Source: Przewalskia tangutica (taxonomy: Eukaryota; Streptophyta; Magnoliopsida; Solanales; Solanaceae). From it: a DNA stretch of 64,000 bases. The translations under genes were made by a program, and so were the position numbers. Under the pieces are notes generated by a model. It did not search any database and was not told where the DNA came from. It saw only the letters and a program-made list of their open reading frames with translations. Positions 22,416-35,760 of this stretch are shown piece after piece; position 1 is the first letter of the stretch, and each line of letters begins with the position of its first letter. The stretch lies in contig CM056728.1 of the NCBI GenBank assembly GCA_029844215.1, forward strand, positions 61,667,789 to 61,731,788, in the 5' to 3' direction.

Positions 22416-24220
22416 CCTACTAGTGCAAGACTAGCTCTTTAACACTTAGAAATTTTTTAGAAAACTTGAGCTTAGCAAGAGGAGCTCTCGGCTTAGTGAG
22501 TTTCCCACACAAAATTTTTATAGTTTTGATCCATTAGCCACAAGACTTAAACCCAAGGTTCCTAAGGGTATTGTAAGGATATCTCAATAGAAAGATTTCG
22601 GAAAAATGGAGTTTTCACGTTAGTCGCAAGGCGGAAACTAAGGGAGTTCTTCAACTTTGAAGTTGGAACTTGAAGAAGGGTTCTTCATAGGCCTCTAAGG
22701 AATGCTTGGAGCGGATTGGAACCTAAGGAAAGGAGATAAGAATTGCTAAGGCGCGACTTTGGAATCTTGGAAATTTTAAGGGCTTATAAAGGTATATTCT
22801 TGTCGTTTTAGCAATTAAGGTTTACTTATCATTGTAGCTATGGTTATTAGAAAGCATGAGTTATATAGTATGAAGTTTGATATGGTTATTGGCTATTGGA
22901 ACCCTAATCCGAAAACTAGCATGTTAGCCTTTAAACTACAATTCAAGTTGATTATTCGTTTAAGTCGTCGCATGTTGTATAAAGAAGAAAATTGTAGTTG
23001 TTGAAGTTGTTTAGACTATATAACATGTTAGACCTTAGAACTTGGAATTGTAAAAAGAATTGGAAAGGACTTGTGTTGAGTCATTGTTGGCCGAGAATGA
23101 CTAGTAAGTTTTGAACTACTTCGTATGAATTGTGGGGCGGAATTTTACACGTATTGTAAGGCGTGTAATCCCCTTTTGTTTGGTTGTTGTTTGGAGCCTT
23201 AAATATGGCTTGTTGGTTATTGTATTCAGCCTTGAAAAAGGTGGCAAAGTGAGTAGAAACAAAGGAAGTGCTGCCCGATTTTCCGTAGAATTAAAGACTA
23301 AATACTTAGTATTATTCTACATAGAGACTAGAAGTTGATAGCCTTGTTGTGACCATTATAGGTTGACACTTCTACGTACGGTGTATTCGGCTTAGCTTGT
23401 GGATTTAGCCGAAAAGGTATGTGAACTATCTCCTCTTCTAGCATGATTCCTTAAGATAAAGAAAGTAGGTTCTACTCCTTAAATGATCCATTCCTTGGTT
23501 GTATTTGGATTACCTAAAATAGAATTTGTTCTATGTACTTCCTTGATTGTACTTTGATGTTTAGATTGTAAGTTGTAGAATCCATTTTCTTGATGAAGTT
23601 TGGATTCTTAAAAGTGAAGGTATTTTTACTTAAAGTACATGTAGTCTTAAAAAGGAAGTGGTTTCCAAATCTTTTGGCTAGTGCCTTAGTTCTAAAACCT
23701 AAAGGTCATCATAATGACTTTAGAAGTCAAAGGAGTGATTTACTTATTTGATTTAAAAGAGGAGAAATGACATGATTTAAGAGAAGTAACTTGTGTTAAG
23801 GGTGAAGTTACTTGAGGTTTAAAAAGTAGAAGAAAACTTGTTTTCTAACTATTAAGAGACTTGAAGCATTTTGAAAGTTAAGAACTTTATTTGTAAGTAT
23901 GTGATACTTGGTTTTAATAGTATAAGTCTCTTGGTTATTGAAGGAATGGATACGTCTAAAACCATAAAGGGTTATAACGACTTTATGGGAAGTTGGTTAT
24001 AACGACTTTATGGAAGGTTTAGAAAGTTGTCTATTTTGATTAATCGGCATAAGTTGCCTAGATTGTGAAAATTTGGAGTTACTTGATTTCAAGCTTTGAA
24101 ATGAGTTTTCTAAAGTGTAGTAACTTACTTTGAAAAATAGACACGCCTTGATACTACGGGTGTTAGTATCTTGGGGCTTTACATAGAAAGGAGTCTTTTA
24201 TAAAAGAATGTACGTATGTA

Positions 24221-24617
24221 GTACTTTGGCTTGATAAATTGAGAATTTGTCTAAGTGTGCCTTGATAAGTACTTTGACTTGTTAAAAGAGAATTATTCTA
24301 TGTATGCCTTGATTAGTACTTTGGCTTGATAAATTGAGAATTTGTCTAAGTGTGCCTTGATAAGTACTTTGACTTGTTAAAAGAGAATTATTCTATGTAT
24401 GCCTTGATTAGTACTTTGGCTTGATAAATTGAGAATTTGTCTAAGTGTGCCTTGATAAGTACTTTGACTTGTTAAAAGAGAATTATTCTAAGTATGCCTT
24501 GATTAGTACTTTGGCTTGATAAATTGAGAATTTGTCTAAGTGTGCCTTGATAAGTACTTTGGCTTGTTAAAGAGAATTATTCTAAGTGTGCCTTGGTAAG
24601 GACTTTGGCTTGTAATT
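24221..24617 (+). repeat. 95-bp tandem repeat, about four copies
   Basis: Units begin GTACTTTGGCTTGATAAATT at 24221, 24316, 24411 and 24506, exactly 95 bases apart and nearly identical, then decay after about 24600. Each unit holds two diverged half-repeats around AGTACTTTG[GA]CTTG. Confidence 0.9.
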
Positions 24618-24689
24618 AAGGATTTGCCTATGTGTGCGGGAAATAGCCGGTTGTGTGCTATTGTTATATCAGTCGTTTCGGGGTCATTC

Positions 24690-24925
24690 CCCGGGTTGGT
24701 GGCATTTGCATAATTCCGTGGATTTGCTACCCACGATGCGAGGAATACCTCATGCGAGTCCGTAGGGCTTCTGCGGGTGAAATAGTCCCACGCGCGGGTC
24801 CGACCTATGCGAGGAATACCTCATGCGAGTCGTAAGGGCTTATGCGGGTGAAATAGTACTATGCGTGGAATACCTCACGCTGGTCCACGCGGCCTATGCG
24901 GGTGAAATAGTCCCAGGAGTAGGAT
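24690..24925 (+). repeat. Minisatellite in solo LTR S
   Basis: About three imperfect units containing TGCGAGGAATACCTCATGCG and TGCGGGTGAAATAGT. The related array in B is at 7380-7620. Confidence 0.65.
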
Positions 24926-25482
24926 GTCTAAATGATACTGCGGGCGGATTGTCCTTTTTTGATCATGAGCTTACTATTTTATATTGTAAGGATACTCTGT
25001 TTATTCTCATTGTTGGTAAGGCACAATGTGTTGTAATTTGATTATCATATATGTCCCGGTTGTTTGTGTTACCCTATGGTCATGCTTTACGATGTGGGAT
25101 TAGGGGCATGAGACCACGTGGTATTTAGGACACGGGTGGATAGGTGTTCATGTATCCTTATTGGTGTTATTACATCATGGATAGCGGTGAGGAAGGATTC
25201 CACGCATGATTGATATTATGGGTGTGAGACCCATAGTTATATTTGAGTAGTGACTTTGAGGGCCTGCGTCCCTGACTTGATATGACTGCTTATGTATTGT
25301 GTACTGTAGGTTGGCTATCATACATGTCTCCTGCTTTGTTTAGACTGTTATGATTTCATTCTGATGCCTGTTTCGCATACTTGGTACATTCTTCGTCTCG
25401 ACCTCCTTGAGTGCGTTCATCTGTGAGTTTAGGTCTGTTGTTTGGTGATCGGCAGGTGTAGGATCCTGCTCAGGGTTTTTGG

Positions 25483-25508
25483 ATAGCTCCCTCTGTCCAG
25501 GAGTTTAT
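25483..25508 (+). other. Conserved LTR hairpin in S
   Basis: ATAGCTCC (25483-25490) can pair with GGAGTTTAT (25500-25508), with a single bulge in the same place as in D and Z. The outer pairs differ in sequence but keep pairing. Confidence 0.45.
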
Positions 25509-26096
25509 CTTTTTGGTATATATCCTTCAGTACATGCTTTGTACAGTTTTGGGTACGGCGGGGCCTTGTCCCGTCATATTTCAGTTTAACTCCTAAGTGC
25601 GTATTCATATGTGGGATTGGACTCATGTAAGGTGTAGTGTCTTTTGTTTATGTATATATGGCAGCCTTGTCGGCTTTGCCCTTGCACGTACGGTTGTTTT
25701 AAAAGAAAAAAAAATGAGGTGTTATTTAATTTCCATGATTTACTTGTATTGTTAAGGTAGAAGGTGCCTGGTAGGGCACGATCCGCGACTTGAGGTTCGG
25801 GGTGTGACATTATCCCGCAATATATTTCACGCATACCAAGTACTTCGACAAAGACCAACCGTAAAATCACCCACTCAAGACGGCCTTGCATCCAAGGTCC
25901 TAACTGTTATAAATTCTAAGGCTCACAATTGTCTCGTCCCCAGACTTACCCTTTTCAACTACCCATGTTTTCTAATTCACACTTAACACAATACTTTCCG
26001 TACATAGCACTTAACATGTATCCACCATAACAACATAAACCACTTCTTAAGGGTCAAGATATCTCTGTAACTATCGCCTCACTTTCCTTTGTCTCT

Positions 26097-26825
26097 CTAA
26101 TCATAATCCTCGCCGCAAGCGCCTAGCTATATAAGGCGATGAACCACCCACCGATCCCAAGGCCGAGTCTCTACATCTGTATACTGCCTGACAAACTCTC
26201 ACCAAATGGCCCCGCTGGCCGCAAGCATACAAGTTGTCAAGCACACTCCCATAATGGAGTCTATTACAACGCCACAACGAGGTAGGTGACCTCATCGACT
26301 AACACCCCTTCTCCCGAACAATCGAACCCGCAAGAATCGACCCGTAGGCCGAGTCATCCTCTTGTATCCTCCTACTTGGACATCCTCCCATCACATGGCC
26401 CCGACGGCCGCAGTATAACAATCTCCCAAACTAGCACGACACTCGAGGATCATCCTCGCCTCTCTATCCATAGAACTCGCGAATCGCAACTCAAGAAATC
26501 CCAAGTCTCGCATCATCGATCTAGGTGAATCATCGCATACCGGGAACCACCGCCCCGTCCGTCCTCATTCCCACCACTAGCCTAGCTAGTAATCGCCATC
26601 TCTTGAACTCATATCCTCGGCCCGGCCGTGGATCCGAGGCTCGTATCGTGGCCTTATTAGAAATCGCCGCGCTTCTAAACTCTGGGGCCAAGCGGCGCCA
26701 TAAAACTCGCCGTCAAGTACTATCTCGTGTAATGACCGTGCTCGCGCTCAGAACCCTCTCGTGTTCTACTCGTAGCCTCTCGCCGCTTGCCCATCTCGGG
26801 CCCCGATTGCCAAGCGTAGAGGCAT
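26097..26825 (-). pseudogene. gag: Broken gag of C: central domain missing, zinc knuckle doubled
   Basis: The start codon at 26825 matches the other gag starts. As in A, the N-terminal part runs to the DDP motif near 26455, then joins directly to a zinc knuckle at about 26378-26420, where C..CGRRGHVMGGC can be read across a one-base shift. A second knuckle region follows with RCNRLHYGS and YACGQRGHLVRVC (26101-26295 region). The gag core is absent. The shared junction with A indicates one founder lineage. The 1-2 base shifts are frequent. Confidence 0.7.
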
Positions 26826-27010
26826 AACGGGTACATAAGAAAACGCTGCAGGAGTCCAACTTATAACACAACTCTAAGGCACGATCTCGAGTGAGAAGAA
26901 TGAAAACCAATCCTAAATATCCGTAGCCTCACGATTATAGATGGTGCACAACACACCGATAATCAAGACTCTACTAGACACGATTCAGAGACACTTTCCG
27001 AGGATTAATC

Positions 27011-27021
27011 GCTCGATACCA
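27011..27021 (-). other. Primer binding site of C (altered)
   Basis: The minus strand reads TGGTATCGAGC, four bases from the LTR; the CAG has become CG. Confidence 0.75.
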
Positions 27022-27025
27022 CTTT

Positions 27026-29781
27026 TGTCAAGACCGAGCCTCGCGATCGTGCCTTACCCGGCACCCTAGTGATACAACATCGAGAAAATCAGAAAAATAA
27101 AAACTTAAACATGAAACAAGATAATATTTAAAACAAAGCAACCAAAACGGTTACCTTTCTACATATATAAATAATTAAACTCAACAGCATACATCCTTTT
27201 TCAAACCCCGCCACAACAAGATTACTACTGCACTCTAAGAATGTAATCACAACTACGACGATTGTGGCCGCCATACCCACGAATGTAAGTACTACAACGA
27301 CAGGGACTATACCAAAGATAAGCCTCGGAGAAACGGAGCTTCCCAAACGCCGAACTGATCGTAAGAGCGAGGATCAACAATCGCGTACTTACCGCGGATG
27401 AACGCAGCCCGAAGGAGGTCGTAACAACAGTACCAAGTATGTGAAATCAAAATATCAGAATGAAATCATAACGCTATATAAAATAGAGACATGTATGATA
27501 ACCAAACTACACCCACAATATATAAGCGATCATGTCAAGTCGTGACTCACGCCTCAAGGTCATCACTCAAATATAACCACGGGTCTCACGCCCACAACAT
27601 CAATCATGCGTGGAATTCTTCCTCACCGCGGCGATCATGATATAAGAACACCAAGGAGTACATGAACACGTGTCCCACTCGTGTCATAAAACCGTGACGG
27701 CAAGACGTAAGGCATAGCTACCAGATCCAACCTGCATCATCGACTGACCGGGGCAAGTACGAAAGCCCGCTACCAGAACCTACAGTACCAACAATACTAA
27801 TAACTATATCACGAAGGCCGACACGTGGCAAGGCGATAGCCTCTACCAGATCCTCCTCGCGCCACGTGAATGACGGGGCAAGTAACCAGGCTAACCACCA
27901 GATCACAACCGTAGTCACGAGACTTCGTCCAAATACTGACTCGCAAAGCTGACACGTGGCAAGTGCGATAGCCTCTACCAGATCCTCCCTGCGCCACGTA
28001 GCTGACGGGGGCAAGTAACCAGGCTAACCACCAGATCACAACCGTAAGTCACGAGACTTCGCCACAAAACTGACTCGCGAAGCTGACACGTGGCAAGTGC
28101 GATAGCCTCTACCAGATCCTCCCTGCGCCACGTAGCTGACGGGGGCAAGTAACCAGGCTAACCACCAGATCACAACCGTAAGTCACGAGACTTCGCCACA
28201 AAACTGACTCGCGAAGCTGACACGTGGCAAGTGTGATAGCCTCTACCAGATCCTCCTTGCGCCAATGAGCCGACGGGGCAAGTAACCAGCTAACCACTGA
28301 TCACAACCGTAAGTCACGAGACTTCGCCACAAACCGAACGGCAAGACGAAGCCAACTACGTAACCAACTCGCATCAAGAACGCATCGGCAAGTACGGGGG
28401 CTAGCTACCAGAACCTAGGCCGAATCAGTAAACCTCATGGAGAGCTAGTCCATCGAACAACAATCCTAATGGAACCATACCCGTGGGCCACCCAACGTGT
28501 CAGTAGGTCCAAGGATATAACAAAATAACACTCCTAGTGGAAGCATACCCGTGGGCCACCCATCGTGTCAGTATGTCCAATCAACCAGATAGCCGGCCCT
28601 CCATCGAGAGACTTAGAGTACGTAATCAAAACACTTGCACAACAAAGGCTATCACAACAAGCATAGGCAAGTTCAACGTACTCATAGACTTTCATTTTAT
28701 TACAACAAACCGATTTTAACCCCAAGGTACTACATACTTTAACTCTTTAAAAAGATCCATTTCTTTCACAAAAGTCACATGATACCCGTAGTATCAAAAT
28801 AGAGTAACTACCTTTTTAAGTAAACCAAAACAATTTCCATACCTTCTTTTTAAACCATCTTAAGACAAAACCATGCCTTTCTTTTAAACCAAACACTTCA
28901 AATTCTTCAAGTCTCTTTTCTTTTAGAAAACAAGTTCCTTACTTTGGAATTTAAGAAAAATCAATACTTGTTATTAATGATCTTATTAAAGCAGCCATGA
29001 TCTAGAAAATGTAATACAATTTTGTCTTATCTTAGCTTCATGCAGATGGAGGTTTCTACCGGGTTTTAATAATAATTAATTAGTCAATACATTTTCCTTT
29101 ATTAACGCTGCAATGGTTTGTTCGATACTTCTTCTCATTTCCGAAATCAATAAAACTTATTCCTTTTAAAACCCAATTACCCATTTCTCATAAATTCGGT
29201 TTAACAACTATTTAACACAAACCAAGTCCTTAATATTTCACATCAAGTCATTTATAAGTCAAGTCTCTTATCTTTTAAAACCACAAACCATTTCTTTACC
29301 TACATAAAGTTGTTATAACAAACTTCCCATAAAGCCGTTATAACACTTTATGTTTTAAACCAACCAAATTGCTTAGCACACGTGACGTCTACCGCACTAC
29401 ATAGTTCACAACAATCATGCTAGGAAAGATAGGAAGAGGTTCACATACCTCGCGACGATTATCGACAAATAGCAAAATGCTCCAAAGTACTATACCCTTG
29501 CTAGCCTTTTCCACCCTTCAAGTAGAATACGCTACTCGTAGAACTTCAACCTATAAAGGTCACAAAACGTCTATCAACCTCTAGATCTCTTCGTAGAACA
29601 ATTCTAAGTCCAAGGTTCCTTCTTCTACGGAAAATTCGCAAAGACCTCCCCGCAACCACATAAATCTCCTCCTCTATCAAGGCCCGCTACCAAGCCAACA
29701 ACTCCAAGGGGGGGTTATACGTCTAACCGGACGTGTACAAATCTGCCCCACAACATACTACAAGTCTATCAGAATATAGCC
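27026..29781 (-). repeat. 5' LTR of C (partial, cut by X)
   Basis: Starts TGTCAAGACC at 27026 and breaks at 29782, where X begins. It matches the C 3' LTR through the 200-base module (28961-29165) to CACAACATACTACAAGTCTA. U3 and TATA are missing and should lie beyond the right edge. It contains the four-unit array at 27820-28345. Confidence 0.85.
27820..28345 (-). repeat. 131-134 bp tandem repeat, four copies, in C 5' LTR
   Basis: Units start GACACGTGGCAAG at 27820, 27951, 28085 and 28219. The middle two are almost identical. Each unit contains CCTCTACCAGATCCTCC, GACGGGGCAAGTAACC and GTCACGAGACTTCG. The array is absent from the sister LTR at the D insertion site. Confidence 0.9.
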
Positions 29782-32700
29782 TGTCACGACCAACCGGCTC
29801 GTGGATCGTGCCTTACCCGCACCCAAGTAGTCATACATCGAGAAAATCAGCGAACATAAAAACAAGACATGGCAAGAGATATTATATATAAACAAAGCAA
29901 CCAAAACAGTTGCCTTCGATATTAATACATAAAACCCAACAGCTTTAATCTTTTACAACCCCGCCACAACAAGATTACATGCACTTAAGATTTACAACAA
30001 CTATGACGGACAGTGGCTCGCCATACCACGAATGTACAAGAACCTACAACTCGTGGAACACATACCAAAGATAAGCCTCCAAGGAACGAGCTTCCAATAC
30101 GCTGAAAGGTGATCCTAAAATGGGATCGACCAATGTACTTCTACCTACGGCATGAACGCACTTCAAGGAGGTCGATAACAGTACCAAGTATGTGAAATCA
30201 AAATATCGCAGATTAAATCATACGATCTATATAAAGCGAGACATGTATGATAACCAAAATACGACGCAACATAAAAGCAGTCAAGTCAGGGACTCACGCC
30301 CTCAAAGTCATCACTCAAATACAACTATGGGTCTCACGCCCACAACATCAATCATGTTCGCATCATGGCCACATGCCCCGACCGTGACGGTAGACATGCC
30401 CATGATGCAACAATAATAATAATGCCGCACGGCCACATGCCCCGACGTAGACGCAGTAGACATGTCCATGTAACATCAACAACAATATATCGGGTGATCA
30501 ACCCCGCCGCATGGCCACATGCCCCGACTCAGACGGTGTAGACATGTCCATGGAAGTTCTCAACAAGTCAACCGGCCCTCCAACGAGAGGCGCGGTAGCA
30601 TAAAAACACAATTCTACAACAAAGGCTATCACAACTAGCATAGGCGAGTTACACAACAACAAGCATAGGCAAGTTATACAACAACAAGTATAGGCAAGTT
30701 ATACACAACTCAAGGTACTTCCATTTTATATCAAAGTCCGGGTTTTAACCCCAAAGTACTACGTACGTTAAATTCCTTTTACAGAGATCCATTCCTTTTA
30801 TAAAAGTCACCTGATACCCGTAGTATAAAAATAGAGTGACTTACATTTTTAGGTAAATCAAAACACTTCTCTTTTTAAAGTCGAGTTACCACATTAAAAC
30901 CAATGATAAAACCCTTCTTTGTTTTCATAAAGTCGTTATAACTAACTTCCCATAAAGCTGTTATAACACTTTATGTTTTTAAACCATTTTAAGACAAAAC
31001 AATGCCTTCCTTTTCCCTAGAGTTCCAGTTTGCCTAATTTCAATTACTCAGCTTTCTTTACTTTAGAAAAGTTTCATAGTTCAATGTTTTAATCTCTTTA
31101 AACAATTGAGTAACATAGCCATATATGTGAGCGCTTATTCTTGTTTATAACCATTTATTTAAAAAGCCATGATCTAGAAAATGTAATATCATTTTGTCTC
31201 ATCTTAGCTTCTATGCGGATGGAGGTTTCTACCGTTTTAATAATACTTCATTATTCGTTACATTTTCCTTTATTAACGCTGCAGTGGTTTGTCGATACTC
31301 ATTCTGATTCCCGAAATCAGTAAAACATTATTCCTTTTTAAAAACCAAGTACTCATTACTCACGAATGAGGCTTCACACAAACATCCATATTAATTCAGT
31401 TAAGTCTCTTATCTTCTAGAATCAGTAAACCATTTTCCTTAACTCTCTTAAGACGTTATACCTAACTCCCCATAAAGCTAGTATAACTCTTTTAAAACCA
31501 AGTACTCTTCTTTCAAAAAGGTTTATTAATTCTTTTGAAATACTTCAAGATTCTTTATTATTCAGGCTTAAGTCAAAGACATTGCCACACGTACGTCTAC
31601 CGTACTATATATATATATATTCATGCTCAAGAGTATAGGAAGAATCACATACCTCGCGACGATTATCGACTATAAGCAAAACGCTCCACGACTATAACCC
31701 GGCTAGCCTTGTCCACCTTCTAAGTAGCACATGCTACTTGCAAAACATTCAACCAATAAAGGTTATCAGTCTACTGTAATACAGTCCTATGTAAGTACAG
31801 TTAAACTTCTACTTATATTCTTCTGATGTGATTTCAGTTTAAGTCTTTTATGTAATATCCTTCTATTACAGTTCAATTCTCTTCTATGAATCTTATATTC
31901 ATTTCTATACTACCATAGTATGTAATTTCCAATTACAATAGAAGGACAGTAGTATTTACCTCGATGAGCCCAAAATTATCCGAGTTTTAAAGTCGCTCCT
32001 GAGCAACGCTTAGCTCCTACTCCGAGTGCTCCAATCCGCTCCAAACAACCCTTAGAAGTTCTAACCAACTTCTACTTAAATACTTCAACTATCAATGAAG
32101 ATTTTCCTTAGGTTTTCGTTTAGTGGCTAAAGAAAGTATAATAGTATTTTCTGGGCTTTTGTATAAGTGCAACCTTGGGAATACTACAAGGTATTTGGGC
32201 CAAGGATTTTGGGCATTATAACAATACTAGGAGAGTATTTCTATACCACAACAAGGGGTATTATACAAAAACAACTAGGCTAGTGGTACCCTCTGGCTAG
32301 GCACCACAAAGGGGGGGAGGGGAAAAGCTCTCGGCCAAGGCTTCAAAAGAGGGGGGGGGGGGAGATGCCCTCGGACGAAATATCAAGAGGGAGGGAGTAT
32401 TGTGAGACTTAGAAAGATTGCTCAAGTTTTGGATGAAGAAAGTCTTCAACTTAGAGGGGTATTTATAGGTCAAGCAAAGGCCAACCAATGGCCAAGATCC
32501 ATCCAAGTGTAAGGCAAGTGTAGGGCTAGATTTCAACCATGTGGACCTTATCCATCTACCACACCAACTTGCACAAATATCCTACCTAACCCAAGGCACA
32601 AAAAACGTGCCATTGCCTTGCCTTTGCCGTCCACTTGCTTCCAATGTGAGGGTGACACATGTCACCCTCCCGTTGGTCCAAAATGTTTCGTCTCTCGGAA

Positions 32701-32882
32701 AAATCCGCAAAAATTAAAAAAGACATAGCCGGAATTTTCCCTTCGCAAGTTTAGTAAAACGTTTCGTCGAAAAACGATTCTTTTCGGCACTTGTGCCCAA
32801 ATTTCGAACTTGCCAAATCTTTAAGGCTCAAATTTTATACGTACGCCCTCACGTACATACTCTGGAAATACGGGGTATAACA
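29782..32882 (-). repeat. 3' LTR of X, 3101 bp
   Basis: TGTCACGACC at 29782 to GGGTATAACA at 32882. It has a TATA box at 32457-32468 (minus). The module around ATGATCTAGAAAATGTAAT is at 31113-31330. A minisatellite with GGCCACATGCCCCGAC and GTAGACATG is at 30352-30545. G runs occur at 32310-32360 downstream of the promoter. Confidence 0.88.
32457..32468 (-). promoter_or_regulatory. TATA box of X 3' LTR
   Basis: Minus strand CTATAAATACCC, about 415 bases from the LTR start. Upstream on that strand, CCATTGGTTGG gives two inverted CCAAT-like motifs, also found in E, F and Z. Confidence 0.6.
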
Positions 32883-33431
32883 TTCTCCCCTCCTTAGAAA
32901 CATTCGTCCCGAATGTTCCTTCTCAAGGCGGATAACGATGAAGTTCCTCTGCAAGTTGCCAACGCCACAGCTTGGCCACGAAATAACACACGTTCTCTTC
33001 CTCCCTTACTCGTCGTGTCCTCCTCGAACACTTGAACTCTTCTAGTATACGTACCACACTTCTGATACCACTTTTGTCACTTTGCCGCGAGGTTCTAGTG
33101 TCTCTCAGGACGTGCCATACGGAGAGCCACGGTTCGGGTCTGTTCCCGTGGTAGAGGCTCTGGCCTCTTTATACGCTCAGCCCCCCCGAAACTTTGGAGT
33201 CACCACCTCCAAACTTGGTCATCTTACTAGCCTCAATCTCCCTTAAGGCCGTTCCCGGCCTTCACGATCCGCTTCTGGTCGAACATATCCACGAACTCAT
33301 ACGATGGTCATCTAATCATGGGCCTAGCACCCTCGTGACCCTACCACCTGGCGGGACCACCCAGAGCTGACCCCACCTTAAAACCGGCCGCGGGTTGGCC
33401 CTCAACATGGCCCCAACCCGACCCACTTAAC
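32883..33431 (-). other. Polypurine tract, hairpin and 3' noncoding block of X, first part
   Basis: Hairpin AACATTCG (32899-32906) / CGAATGTT (32910-32917) next to the purine tract. Bases 33060-33180 carry an extra piece with GATACCACTTTTGTCAC, which is an LTR-end/PBS junction on the minus strand. Bases 33185-33431 are the shared noncoding block. E is inserted at 33432. Confidence 0.7.
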
Positions 33432-33831
33432 TGTTATACCCCGTATTTCCAGAGTATGTACGTAAGGACGTACGTAGAAATTTGAGCCTTAAAGTTAGGC
33501 AAGATTCGAAATTGTGCACAAGTGCCGAAAATAGTCGTTTTCCGGCGAAACGTTTCCACAGCTTTCGTAGGGAAAATTCCGGCTATGTCATTTATAATTT
33601 TTGCGGATTTTTCCGAGAGACGAAACATTTTGGACCAACGAGAGGGCGACACTTGTCACCCTCTAATTGGAGCACTTGAGGCGTCCTCTTGGACGAATTG
33701 GCCTTGGCTTTTAGTCAAGGGTTAGGTAGGATATTTTGGTGGTAGATGGATAAGGTGTACTTGGCTTAATCTTAGCCTTACACTTGCCTAACACTTGGAT
33801 GGATCTTGGCCATTGGTTGGCCTTTGCTTGA

Positions 33832-33845
33832 CCTATAAATACCCC
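33832..33845 (+). promoter_or_regulatory. TATA box of E 5' LTR
   Basis: CCTATAAATACCCC, 400 bases into the LTR. CCATTGGTTGG lies about 20 bases upstream. The copy in the 3' LTR is near 39349-39360. Confidence 0.7.
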
Positions 33846-35760
33846 TTCATGTTGATGAACTTCTTCATCCAAAATTGCCTAAGTCTTGAAAAATCTTTCC
33901 TCCTCTTGCTTACTTTCCGCCACACACTACCCCCTTGAGAAGCCTTGGCCGAGAGGTCTACCCCCCCCCTAGCCTAGTTGTTTTCGTATAATACCCCTTG
34001 TTGTGGTATAGAAATACTCTCCTAGTATTGTTGTTATGTCCAAATACCTTGGCCCAAATACCTTGTAGTATTCCCAAGGTTACACTTATACAAAAGCCCA
34101 AATACTATTATACTTTCTTTAGCCACTAAACGAAACCCTAAGGAAAATCTTCATTGATAGTTGAAGTGTTAAGTAGAAGTTGCGTAGAACTTCTAAGGGT
34201 TGTTTGGAGCGGATTGGAGCACTCGGAGTAGGAGCTAAACGTTGCTCAGGAGCGACATTAAACTTGGATAATTTTTGGGCTTACCGAGGTAAATACTACT
34301 GTCCTTCTATGGTAATTGGAAATTACATGTTGTTGGAATATATAGTTAAAGTATACTATATATAGAACTGAACATAGTCTTGTGGCAATGTCTTTGGACT
34401 TAAGCCTGAATTTATAAGTAGAAGATTAAACTGCACTTACATAGGACCGTATTTACAGTAGACTGATAACCTATATTGGTTGATGTTCTGCAAGTAGCAT
34501 GGGCTACTTAGAAGGTGGACAAGGCTAGCCGGGTTATAAGCCGAGGAGCGTTTTGCTTATAGTCGATAATCGTCGCAAGGTATGTGATTCTTCCTATACT
34601 CTTGAGCATGATATTTTAAAGGAAGATATGTATAGTACGGCAATGTCTTTTGACTTAAGCCTGAATAATATATAGTACTACAGACGACGCGTGTGCTAAT
34701 TGAACGTAGTTGTACGGCAATGTCTTTGACTTAAGCCTAAATAATAAGAACCTTGAATGTATTTCAAATGCTAAGAAACCATTTTTTTAAAAGAAGAGTA
34801 ACACTTGGTTTTAGAGGTTTTAAAAAGAGTTATACTAGCTTTATGGGGAGTTAGGTATAACGTCTTAAGAGAGGTAAAGAAAATGGTTTACTGTTTTTAA
34901 GAAGTTAAGAGACTTGATCTTATAAGATAAGAGACTTAACTTAATTGTCTTAATATGGATGTTTGTGTGGAACCTCATTCGTGAGTAATGAGTACTTGGT
35001 TTTAAAAGGAATTACGTTTCTCGATTTCGAGATCGAATGTGTATCGACAGACCACCGCAAAGCGCTAATAAAGGAAAATGTATTGAATAATAATGTATTA
35101 TATTAAAACCAAGAAACCTCCATCCGCATAGAAACTAAGATGACAAAATGATATTACATTTTCTAGATCATGGTCATTGTAATAAGATTGTTATAAACAA
35201 GAATAACCTACTCACATATAAGGCATATGTTTCTCAGGTTGTTTAAAAGAGAAGTATATTCTTAAGTGATTAAGTTTATGAACTATGAAACCATTTGAAA
35301 ATGAGAAGCTTGAGTAATTGAAACTAGGCAAACTGGAACTTTGGAAAATAATGTTGTTACTTGATTTTACAAAAGGGGAAGTGGTTTGTTTACTTAAAGA
35401 TAGTCACTATTTTTATACTACGGGTATTGTGTGACTTATGTGAAAGAAACGGATCTTTTAAAGGATTTAACGTACGTAGTACTTTAGGGTTAAAACCCGG
35501 ACTTTGGCATAAAATGAAGGTACTTTGAGTGATGTATAACTTGCCTATGCTTGTTGTGGTGAAACTTGCCTATGCTTGTTGTTGTGAAACCTGCCTATGC
35601 TTGTGATGATAGCCTTTGTTGTGCAAGTGTTGTATTTCTGTGTTACCGCGTCTCTCGATAGAGGGCCGGTTGACTTGTTGAGAACTTACTTAGACGTGCT
35701 GGCAGTGACGGAGAATTCCACGGGTATGTTTCCATTTTGATTGCTGTCTTGTTGTTGATG

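Larger units (their letters stand above)
21923..25809 (+). mobile_element. Solo LTR S (3887 bp) with TSD TTATC
   Basis: Starts TGTTACACCCCGTAAG and ends GGTGTGACA. It is flanked by TTATC at 21918-21922 and 25810-25814. The sequence either side rejoins to match the uninterrupted copy at 733-760 in A. No PBS, purine tract or internal region is present, so it is a solo LTR left by recombination between two LTRs. TATA-like TATATATAT is at 22407-22415. At nearly 3.9 kb it is the longest LTR here. It contains a 95-bp tandem array and a minisatellite like that in B. Confidence 0.92.
8014..29781 (-). mobile_element. Element C: gag-only Ty3/gypsy element, split by D, S and X
   Basis: Segments: 3' LTR 8014-8534 and 18672-21234 (split by D); internal 21235-21922 and 25810-27025 (split by S); 5' LTR 27026-29781 (cut by X). 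It has PBS, broken gag, 3' noncoding block and purine tract, but no pol. The left flank ATAGA (8009-8013) is the expected target duplication; its partner should lie right of the window. LTR edges are TGTCAAGACC and GTGTAACA. Confidence 0.85.

Noticed and set aside
24221..24617. Possible centromeric satellite
   Set aside because: Only four 95-base units, confined inside a solo LTR with its own duplication; a satellite would extend for kilobases.
27820..28345. Possible CRISPR array
   Set aside because: Repeat units are contiguous, 131-134 bases long, with no constant-repeat and unique-spacer pattern, and the DNA is plant.
31590..31620. AT dinucleotide run as origin or matrix attachment site
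   Set aside because: Only a short TA microsatellite in LTRs of X, E and D; no further evidence.
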